This document shows positions 58,252 through 64,000 of a DNA stretch of 64,000 nt, piece after piece. Under the pieces are notes generated by a model that was given only the letters and a program-made list of their open reading frames with translations, was not told the origin of the DNA and did no database searches. The DNA lies in contig NZ_JBHSYQ010000003.1 in assembly GCF_042662225.1 (NCBI RefSeq), forward strand, positions 806,001 through 870,000, read 5' to 3'. How positions within the stretch are numbered: the first letter of the stretch is position 1; each line of letters begins with the position of its first letter. This stretch comes from Nibribacter roseus. GTDB lineage: Bacteria; Bacteroidota; Bacteroidia; Cytophagales; Hymenobacteraceae. Position numbers and translations under genes: made by a program.

Positions 58252-59724
58252 ATGCAGAGACTCGACTTAAAACAGCTGCTTTCGCAGAAGCTTTCGCCCC
58301 AGCAGATTCAGTTCATCAAGCTGTTGCAGGTTCCTACCGCTGAGTTGGAAGCCCGCATCAAAGAAGAACTGGAGATAAACCCTGCCCTGGAAGAAGGCGA
58401 TGCCGCCGATGAACCTGTACAGGATGATACTCCGGAGTCTGACGACGACTTTGATAATACCGAAGACGATTACGGTGACGAAGAAATACGCCGCGACGAC
58501 GATGAGGTAAACATTGAAGACTATATTAACGACGACGAGATAGCCGGCTACAAAATGCAGGGCGACGGCCCGGGAGAAGAGGAAGAACGCGAAATGCCCA
58601 TTGCCTACACCGGCTCCCTCACAGATTCGCTCATGGACCAGCTGGGTTTCCTGAACCTGGACGAGAAACAGATGGCTATTGGCGAACAGCTGATCGGTTC
58701 CATAGACCAAGACGGTTACATAAGGCGGGAGCTGCAGGCTATTTCAAATGACTTGGCTTTCTCGCAGAACATAGACGCCAGCATTGAAGAGGTTGAAGAC
58801 GTGCTGCGCCGCATACAGGCCTTTGACCCACCAGGCATTGCCGCCCGTGACCTGCAGGAGTGCCTTTTGCTGCAATTGGAACGCCGCGACCCAGACGAAG
58901 TGATTGAAGTAGCCGAACAAATCATCCAAGACACGTTTGACGAATTCACCAAGAAGCATTACGCCCGCATTCAGCAGAAGCTGGAGCTGGAAGACCATGA
59001 GCTCAAAGCGGCCATTGACCTTATTCTGAAGCTGAACCCCAAGCCCGGCGGAACCGGCGGAGCCAACCGGGTGCAGTACGTGATTCCAGACTTCATTATC
59101 ACGAACGAAGACGGTCAGCTGCAGCTCTCTTTGAACGCCCGTAACGCGCCAGACCTACGCATTAGCCGCTCATATTCCGAGATGTTCGATGCCTATGACA
59201 AGAGCGCCAAGAATGACAAAAAGCTGAAGGAAACGGTGACCTTCGTGAAGCAGAAGCTAGACGCCGCCAAATGGTTTATAGATGCCATAAAACAGCGGCA
59301 AAATACGCTGCTGCGCACCATGGAGTCTATCATGCGCCGCCAGTACGAATATTTTCTGGAGGGTGATGAGAGTAAACTCAGACCCATGATTCTGAAAGAC
59401 ATTGCCGAAGACATTGGCATGGACATTTCTACCGTGAGCCGCGTCGCCAACAGCAAAAGCGTTCAAACAGAGTTTGGTATTATCCCGCTCAAGTTCTTCT
59501 TCTCAGAAGGCATTGCCACCGACGCCGGCGAAGACGCCAGCAGCCGCGAGGTAAAAGCCATCTTGAAAGACATCATTGACAAGGAGAATAAGCGTAAGCC
59601 GCTCTCTGACGATAAAATAGAAAAGATGCTCAACGAGAAAGGCTACAACATTGCCCGCCGCACTGTAGCCAAATACCGTGAGCAGCTGAACATACCCGTA
59701 GCCCGCCTGCGCAAAGAACTTTAG
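58252..59724 (+). CDS. rpoN: RNA polymerase sigma-54 factor
   Basis: Alternative sigma factor that needs an enhancer-binding ATPase. The 490-residue protein shows region I rich in Gln and Leu (LKQLLSQKLSPQQIQFIKLL), an acidic region II (DDFDNTEDDYGDEEIRRDDD), the core-binding domain, the helix-turn-helix (LKDIAEDIGMDISTVSRVAN) and the diagnostic RpoN box ARRTVAKYREQLNIP near the C-terminus. No enhancer-binding protein gene is close. Confidence 0.97.
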   Translation: MQRLDLKQLLSQKLSPQQIQFIKLLQVPTAELEARIKEELEINPALEEGDAADEPVQDDTPESDDDFDNTEDDYGDEEIRRDDDEVNIEDYINDDEIAGYKMQGDGPGEEEEREMPIAYTGSLTDSLMDQLGFLNLDEKQMAIGEQLIGSIDQDGYIRRELQAISNDLAFSQNIDASIEEVEDVLRRIQAFDPPGIAARDLQECLLLQLERRDPDEVIEVAEQIIQDTFDEFTKKHYARIQQKLELEDHELKAAIDLILKLNPKPGGTGGANRVQYVIPDFIITNEDGQLQLSLNARNAPDLRISRSYSEMFDAYDKSAKNDKKLKETVTFVKQKLDAAKWFIDAIKQRQNTLLRTMESIMRRQYEYFLEGDESKLRPMILKDIAEDIGMDISTVSRVANSKSVQTEFGIIPLKFFFSEGIATDAGEDASSREVKAILKDIIDKENKRKPLSDDKIEKMLNEKGYNIARRTVAKYREQLNIPVARLRKEL

Positions 59725-59757
59725 TTAATGATTAATGAACAATGAGTAATGATTAAT
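59725..59757. repeat. simple-word repeat after rpoN, left member
   Basis: TTAATGATTAATGAACAATG then AGTAATGATTAAT, starting at the base after the rpoN stop codon. The inverted counterpart lies at 59825-59850. Confidence 0.65.
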
Positions 59758-59824
59758 AGCGATTGTTTGAATTAGAAAGGCCTTTTTTTTAAGTAATGTG
59801 AGCAGTGGATATATTCCCCTTTGA

Positions 59825-59850
59825 TCATTGTTCATTAATCATTAATCATT
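59825..59850. repeat. simple-word repeat, right member
   Basis: TCATTGTTCATTAATCATTA then ATCATT, the reverse complement of 59725-59750. The pair could form a long cruciform with a 70-nt loop. Confidence 0.65.
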
Positions 59851-59858
59851 AAAAAAAC

Positions 59859-60479
59859 GTGAATCTCCGCCTCGCGTCGGCTTTATCAGTGGTCTTTCAT
59901 CCGCTGCTGTTGCCCTCGTATCTCTTTCTGCTAATACTGTATTACTTACCGCCAGAGGCAGTTTCTTTGCCGTTGGAAGCCCGTTGGTACGTGTTGCTGA
60001 TGGTGTTTTTGACTACGTTTCTGTTGCCGACTTTAGGCACGCTGCTCATGCGTCAGGCCAAGGTGGTGAAATCTATGACCATGGAAGAGCGCGAGGACCG
60101 GCGTTGGCCTTTTCTGTTGGCGGCTGCTTGCTACACGGTTACAACATTCCTTTTCTTCAAGCAACCCTACCTCGACCGGATTTTCTTCGTGGTGATGGGG
60201 TTGATTACAGCTACTGTTTATCTGGCGCTGGTAATAAACCAATTCTGGAAAATAAGTGCCCACTCCATAGGCTTGGGCGGTGGGCTGGGGATACTGCTGC
60301 TGTTGCATGGCTGGCTGCCCGAGCCCGTACTTGTGTACCCAATTGTTGCTTGCCTAGTCGTGAGTGGAGCCGTGTTGTCAGCAAGGTTAGCTTTAGGCGC
60401 ACACACAGAAAATCAAGTGTATATAGGTTATTTCCTGGGATTCATGATAGGCATCAGCCTGTGGGGATTTGCGTTTTAG
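59859..60479 (+). CDS. hypothetical multi-pass membrane protein
   Basis: A 206-residue protein with about six hydrophobic segments (for example VFHPLLLPSYLFLLILYYLP, ARWYVLLMVFLTTFLLPTLG, RIFFVVMGLITATVYLALVI, YIGYFLGFMIGISLWGFAF). The polar motif FWKISAHSIGLGGGLGILLL contains a His that recalls the C-terminal part of PAP2 phosphatases, but the full motif set is absent. It starts with GTG at 59859. The TAG stop codon (60477-60479) is part of PAL36 copy 24, so the last codons GCG TTT TAG come from the repeat. Confidence 0.65.
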   Translation: MNLRLASALSVVFHPLLLPSYLFLLILYYLPPEAVSLPLEARWYVLLMVFLTTFLLPTLGTLLMRQAKVVKSMTMEEREDRRWPFLLAAACYTVTTFLFFKQPYLDRIFFVVMGLITATVYLALVINQFWKISAHSIGLGGGLGILLLLHGWLPEPVLVYPIVACLVVSGAVLSARLALGAHTENQVYIGYFLGFMIGISLWGFAF

Positions 60480-60508
60480 GCTTGTTTTTGAGAAAAGAGG
60501 GCGAAAAC
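60473..60508. repeat. PAL36 copy 24, contains the stop codon of the preceding gene
   Basis: Arms GTTTTAGGCTTG and GAGGGCGAAAAC around TTTTTGAGAAAA. The left arm overlaps the last seven bases of the reading frame. Confidence 0.8.
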
Positions 60509-60520
60509 GCATTAGCTTGT

Positions 60521-60555
60521 CCCTTCTCCCTGAGGGAGAAGGTTAGGATGAGGGG
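60521..60555. repeat. family D repeat, copy 2
   Basis: CCCTTCTCCCTGAGGGAGAA then GGTTAGGATGAGGGG. It differs from copy 1 (26043-26076) at one or two bases. It follows PAL36 copy 24 by 12 nt, as in the cluster at 26 kb. Confidence 0.8.
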
Positions 60556-60619
60556 AAAGGAAGTTTAAATAGTAGAACCGCTGGAGAAGCAGAAGTAAAC
60601 AGTAATGGCTACCGCTACC

Positions 60620-60666
60620 GGCACAGACACTGGCAGGTTTGAAAAACACTGCCAGGTCTTTTGAGC
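60620..60666. repeat. family C repeat, copy 3
   Basis: GGCACAGACACTGGCAGGTT then TGAAAAACACTGCCAGGTC and TTTTGAGC. The changes TAG to TGG and TAG to CCAG compensate each other across the hairpin relative to copy 2. Confidence 0.75.
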
Positions 60667-60726
60667 TAACGGTAATTCTTATTTCGAATAACGACCAACG
60701 AATAACCAATAACCAATAACGAAACC

Positions 60727-61509
60727 TTACTCCCCCTTAAACACTGGCTTTCGCTTCTCGTTAAACGCAGCCACACCCTCACGGTAGTCAGCAGAGGAGC
60801 CGGCAATTTCCTGGCAGTAGGCTTCGTACTCCAGCATTTCATCAAGGCTGGATTCAAAAGATTTATTCAGCATCTTCTTCATGAGGCCAATGGCTTTGGT
60901 GGGGGCATTGGCGTAGCGTTCGGCTATTTGCTGTACGGCGGTATTAAGTTCCTCAGGGGCTACCACTTGGTTCACCAGGCCCAGTTGCAAAGCTTCATCG
61001 GCTTTTACTTTGCTGCCCAGCGTGCTTAACTCAAAGGCTTTGCGCATACCTACCAAGCGGGGCAGAAAGAAAGACGAGCCGGAATCCAACACCAGACCCA
61101 CATTCACGAAAACCTCAATCAGACTGGCTTCAGAACTGGCTACAATATAGTCGCAGGCGAGGGCAAGAGAGCAACCGGCACCAGCAGCTACACCATTCAG
61201 GCGGCAGATGATAGGTTTAGGTAGCTCCCGCATGGCTTTGATGATAGGGTTATAACGCTTGTGCAGACTGTCCGCAAGAGATCTTTTTTCGGCACCTGCT
61301 ATGGCTTTCAAATCTTGACCGGAGCAGAAGGCGTGTCCGGCTCCGGTTAAAATAACCACCCGCACAGCAGCATCACGTGTTACCTGTTTCAGGGCGTCTT
61401 GCAGTTCGTAGCTTTGCTGGTCGTTGAACGCATTGAAAACATCGGGACGGTTGAGGGTGATGGTGGCTACGCCGTTGGCCACGCTATATAGTAGGCTTTG
61501 TTCAGACAT
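60727..61509 (-). CDS. enoyl-CoA hydratase/isomerase family protein
   Basis: A 260-residue crotonase-fold enzyme. The CoA-binding and oxyanion region is ITLNRPDVFNAFNDQQSYEL and VILTGAGHAFCSGQDLKAIA; the second oxyanion segment is RLNGVAAGAGCSLALACDYI, and SEASLIEVFVNVGLVLDSGS carries an Asp like that of PaaG-type isomerases instead of the double Glu of hydratases. The match is to the 1,2-epoxyphenylacetyl-CoA isomerase group. Whether it serves phenylacetate breakdown here is unknown, as no paa genes are near. PAL36 copy 25 lies in its leader. Confidence 0.92.
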   Translation of the reverse strand: MSEQSLLYSVANGVATITLNRPDVFNAFNDQQSYELQDALKQVTRDAAVRVVILTGAGHAFCSGQDLKAIAGAEKRSLADSLHKRYNPIIKAMRELPKPIICRLNGVAAGAGCSLALACDYIVASSEASLIEVFVNVGLVLDSGSSFFLPRLVGMRKAFELSTLGSKVKADEALQLGLVNQVVAPEELNTAVQQIAERYANAPTKAIGLMKKMLNKSFESSLDEMLEYEAYCQEIAGSSADYREGVAAFNEKRKPVFKGE

Positions 61510-61510
61510 C

Positions 61511-61546
61511 GTTTTAAAGTTAATTTTTGAAAAACAGGGTCAAAAC
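61511..61546. repeat. PAL36 copy 25, in the leader of the crotonase gene
   Basis: Arms GTTTTAAAGTTA and CAGGGTCAAAAC around TTTTTGAAAAA. It begins 2 nt beyond the start codon of the reverse gene and would be transcribed in its 5' leader. Confidence 0.7.
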
Positions 61547-61563
61547 GCCCGTTAGGTTTCTTC

Positions 61564-61594
61564 CAAAAGTAAAGATTTGCAACCGTAGTGACAA
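61564..61594 (-). promoter_or_regulatory. promoter of the crotonase gene
   Basis: On the reverse strand TTG (complement 61592-61594), 20-nt spacer, TACTTTTG (complement 61564-61571). It fits the TTG/TAnnTTTG consensus well, and puts PAL36 copy 25 in the leader. Confidence 0.6.
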
Positions 61595-61668
61595 GGCTGG
61601 CGTGATTGTTGTCTCTTGCGTTGGCAGAAAAGCCAGTTTTCCCGATATTGTAGTTTTAAGCGTCATAC

Positions 61669-62274
61669 ATGAGAGGTACATATAAAAGTGCGGGTTTGCT
61701 TTGGGTGGTCTGGATGACTTGCTTTCTAGTACTGCCCCAAAATGGGGTGGCTCAGAATAAAGAATCAGTAGAAACTATTTCACAGGACTTTATTAAGTTT
61801 CTAGCTACCCAAAATGGCAGAGTTAACAGGGTAGACAAAGTGGTGCTGCCCTGGAAGCGAAGTGAAATTTACCTAAACGACTCGCTGTGGTCTATTGTGA
61901 ATCTAACAGACAATAACCGAGTATTGGCGCGAACCGGATTTTATGGCGCCGGTCCTTTGCTTAAATATGACCATGGTTTTACCGCTCAAGAATTTAACTA
62001 CATAAAAACTCAGCTTGCAAAGCAGGAAAAGCAGGAGTGGAGCCAAGAAGATTTTCAGGATTCAGTTATTGTGCTTCCAGACAAAGGATTGGGAACCGCG
62101 TCTTACTATGCGTACTCCATGCCTCTGGTGTTCCCAAACAAAAAGCTGGTGTTGGTGAAACGGTATTACCATTCAGAAAAGCGGGGCAGCCGGTGGTCAG
62201 CTGTGGAAGTGTACCGTATAGTCAAGCCCGGTCAGTACAAATTGGCCAACACGTATTTGCGCACTGATATTTAG
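61669..62274 (+). CDS. hypothetical exported protein
   Basis: A 201-residue protein with a signal peptide (LLWVVWMTCFLVLPQNGVAQ, about 10-29). The mature part is soluble, with INDSLWSIVNLTDNNRVLAR-like and YAYSMPLVFPNKKLVLVKRY segments, ending YKLANTYLRTDI. I do not recognise a family. It stands alone between the crotonase gene and the M28 peptidase gene. Confidence 0.65.
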   Translation: MRGTYKSAGLLWVVWMTCFLVLPQNGVAQNKESVETISQDFIKFLATQNGRVNRVDKVVLPWKRSEIYLNDSLWSIVNLTDNNRVLARTGFYGAGPLLKYDHGFTAQEFNYIKTQLAKQEKQEWSQEDFQDSVIVLPDKGLGTASYYAYSMPLVFPNKKLVLVKRYYHSEKRGSRWSAVEVYRIVKPGQYKLANTYLRTDI

Positions 62275-62363
62275 CGCCGCATCTTGTACCGTAGGGGTCT
62301 AGTAATTTCCGGTCAGCTTCTTACCTTTACTACCTTATACAACACATACTACTACCCTAATCA

Positions 62364-63923
62364 ATGAACAAAGCTTTTACTCTTTTGCTAGGTGCCGCCT
62401 TTTTGGCGATGCCCGCATTTGCCCAGCAGCAGGCCGAGCCGTTAGACGCGGCCATTGTGGAGAAAATCCGCAAAGAAGGGCTGGAAAACTCGCAGGTAAT
62501 GGAACTTGCCTTCTACCTGACCGATGTTAACGGTCCGCGCCTGTCTGGTTCTACCGGACTGGCCAAAGCCAACCAGTGGACCAAAGACAAACTGGTTTCC
62601 TGGGGATTGACCAACGCTAAAATAGACCCTTGGGGTACGTTTGGTAAAGGCTGGGAAGTAGAGAAATCTTACCTGGCGCTCACCAAACCTTACTACCAGC
62701 CCATGATTGCCTCGCCCAAAGCCTGGACTCCGGGCACCAATGGCTTGGTAAAAGGCGATGTGGTTTTAGTAAAAGCTTCCACTGAAGAAGACCTTGCCCA
62801 ATATGCAGGTAAGCTGAAAGGCAAAATTGTGATGATGGAAGTAACCAACCCCATCAAAACTAAATTTGAGGCAGACGCTAACCGTTACACAGATGAGCAA
62901 CTGCAGAAGTTGGCCGCCCCCGTACAGCCTTCTACCCGTGGCCCCATTTCTGAAGAGCAGATGGCCGCTTACCGCGCCCGCCGCGCTTTGGCTCAGAAAA
63001 TGACAGAGATGTTCAAAAATGAAGGCGCAGCCGCTGTATTTAGCGGAAGAGGCGGTTCTCACGGCACCTTCTTCACCAGCAACGGCGCCTCTTACGCCTC
63101 TGATGCGCAGCCGGTGCTGCCGGAATTTGAAGTAGCCATGGAAGACTTAGCCCGCATGAGCCGTCTGTTGAAAGCTGGCATACCCGTGCAGGTGGAAATG
63201 GAAAGTAAAACCCGCTTCCTAACCGAAGATCCGCAAGGCTACAATGTGATTGCTGAAATTCCGGGCACTGACAAGAAATTGAAGGCGGAAGTAGTGATGC
63301 TGGGCGGACACATTGACTCTTGGCACGCCGCCACTGGCGCTACCGACAACGCCGCTGGTGTAGCCGTAATGATGGAAGCCGTTCGTATCATTAAAGCCCT
63401 AAACCTGAAACCGAAGCGTACCATCCGGATTGCCTTGTGGGGTGGCGAGGAGCAAGGTTTGTTCGGGTCTCGCGGTTATGTGAAAAAAACTTTTGCTGAC
63501 CCGCAGGACATGAAGCTGTTACCAGAGCATGGTAAAGTATCAGCCTATTATAACTTAGACAACGGTACTGGTAAAATCAGAGGTATCTACACCCAAGGCA
63601 ATGAGGCCGTTGCCCCGTTATTTCAGGAGTGGCTGAAGCCTTTCCATGATTTAGGCGCCACTACCGTGACCACTCGCAATACCGGCGGCACCGACCACCA
63701 GTCATTTGATGCCGTGGGCATACCTGGTTTCCAGTTCATTCAAGATGAAATTGACTATGACACCCGTACCCACCACACCAACATGGACACCTACGACCGC
63801 CTGCAGGCAGACGACCTGAAACAAGCGGCAGTGATTGTGGCCAACTTTGTGTACCAGAGCGCCAACCGCAAAGATAAATTACCTCGCAAAGAGTTACCAA
63901 AGCCAAGAGCAGCCCGTTCGTAA
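62364..63923 (+). CDS. M28 family zinc peptidase
   Basis: A 519-residue exported aminopeptidase or carboxypeptidase. Signal peptide MNKAFTLLLGAAFLAMPAFA; a PA domain inserted at about 130-280; then the di-zinc site in VVMLGGHIDSWHAATGATDN and GVAVMMEA, catalytic GGEEQGLFGSRGYV, and the last ligand in RNTGGTDHQSFDAVGIPGFQ. The family includes glutamate carboxypeptidase-like and Aminopeptidase Y-like enzymes; exact specificity is open. Together with the S9 enzyme at 26 kb it supports peptide use in the periplasm. Confidence 0.95.
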   Translation: MNKAFTLLLGAAFLAMPAFAQQQAEPLDAAIVEKIRKEGLENSQVMELAFYLTDVNGPRLSGSTGLAKANQWTKDKLVSWGLTNAKIDPWGTFGKGWEVEKSYLALTKPYYQPMIASPKAWTPGTNGLVKGDVVLVKASTEEDLAQYAGKLKGKIVMMEVTNPIKTKFEADANRYTDEQLQKLAAPVQPSTRGPISEEQMAAYRARRALAQKMTEMFKNEGAAAVFSGRGGSHGTFFTSNGASYASDAQPVLPEFEVAMEDLARMSRLLKAGIPVQVEMESKTRFLTEDPQGYNVIAEIPGTDKKLKAEVVMLGGHIDSWHAATGATDNAAGVAVMMEAVRIIKALNLKPKRTIRIALWGGEEQGLFGSRGYVKKTFADPQDMKLLPEHGKVSAYYNLDNGTGKIRGIYTQGNEAVAPLFQEWLKPFHDLGATTVTTRNTGGTDHQSFDAVGIPGFQFIQDEIDYDTRTHHTNMDTYDRLQADDLKQAAVIVANFVYQSANRKDKLPRKELPKPRAARS

Positions 63924-63935
63924 GCTATTCTAGAG

Positions 63936-63987
63936 AAAAGAAAACGGCCTTCGCCCCAATTATTCCGGGCGAGGGCCGTTTTCTTTT
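63936..63987 (+). terminator. terminator after the M28 peptidase gene
   Basis: Arms AAAAGAAAACGGCC and GGCCGTTTTCTTTT with an inner TTCGCCC/GGGCGAG pairing and a final T-run. It lies 13 nt past the stop codon. Confidence 0.88.
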
Positions 63988-64000
63988 TAAAATAATTTAA

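Noticed and set aside
1724..61546. CRISPR array interpretation of the 36-nt repeats
   Set aside because: Copies are separated by up to several kilobases, differ in sequence, lack uniform spacers and have no cas genes nearby.
1..64000. tRNA, rRNA or riboswitch genes
   Set aside because: I looked for cloverleaf T-loop sequence (GTTCGAATC-like) and conserved rRNA words in the spacers and saw none that were convincing. A covariance search would be decisive.

Overview
The window is a chromosomal stretch of a member of the Bacteroidota, most likely order Cytophagales, family Hymenobacteraceae (Rufibacter, Pontibacter or Nibribacter type). That placement is inferred from gene content and order: CBS protein, nadK, two DUF6089-type barrels, uppS, bamA and two OmpH/Skp genes; exbB, exbD, exbD, tonB beside a PstS-type lipoprotein and a TPR protein; a DPP-IV-type peptidase; and promoter elements of the Bacteroidota form TTG-N20ish-TAnnTTTG with few Shine-Dalgarno sites. 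I found no rRNA, tRNA, CRISPR array, prophage or complete insertion sequence.

Layout. 0-6 kb: end of a tetrapyrrole-methylase-fold methyltransferase, two alpha/beta hydrolases, pdxJ, a YqeY protein, a CvpA protein, a glutamine amidotransferase and a CBS protein. 6-14 kb: a forward outer-membrane biogenesis block (nadK, two barrels, uppS, bamA, two Skp-like chaperones), then an RluD-type pseudouridine synthase. 14-21 kb: a reverse TonB energisation block (exbB, exbD, exbD, tonB, small membrane protein, PstS-like lipoprotein, TPR protein) and mazG. 21-26 kb: glmM, a cysteine desulfurase and tsaC. 26-29 kb: an S9 peptidase in a repeat-rich setting.

29-50 kb holds scattered genes of oxidative tryptophan/kynurenine catabolism: kmo (48.9 kb), kynU (40.2 kb), 3-hydroxyanthranilate 3,4-dioxygenase (31.6 kb), ACMS decarboxylase (39.1 kb), aminomuconate-semialdehyde dehydrogenase (29.0 kb) and a RidA-type protein that may be the aminomuconate deaminase (38.4 kb). 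Together they can take kynurenine to 4-oxalocrotonate. The first two steps (tryptophan 2,3-dioxygenase, formamidase) and the lower meta pathway are not here. Interspersed are an A-B-A-B array of small STAS-like proteins with a DedA pseudogene remnant, a YebC regulator, a dicarboxylate symporter, an MscS channel, a Kef-type and an NhaP-type antiporter, alkB and ogt. 50-64 kb: a large CHASE/PAS histidine kinase, a LysR regulator, a Lys/Ala-rich protein, asnS, rpoN, an enoyl-CoA hydratase and an M28 peptidase.

The most striking unexplained structure is in the spacers. A 36-nt imperfect palindrome (called PAL36 here), with near-invariant ends GTTTT and AAAAC and variable but often compensating inner arms, occurs about 25 times. 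It sits in most spacers outside 6-23 kb, once inside the ogt reading frame, and once providing the stop codon of a membrane-protein gene. It is nested with other repeat families: an inverted GGCGCAAGCGTCCGCTTGTG repeat (family B) that brackets PAL36 at two loci, a 50-nt repeat (family C), a CTCCCTGAGGGAG repeat (family D), and inverted pairs of simple-word sequence. It looks like a REP/MITE-type system not tied to any transposase in this window.
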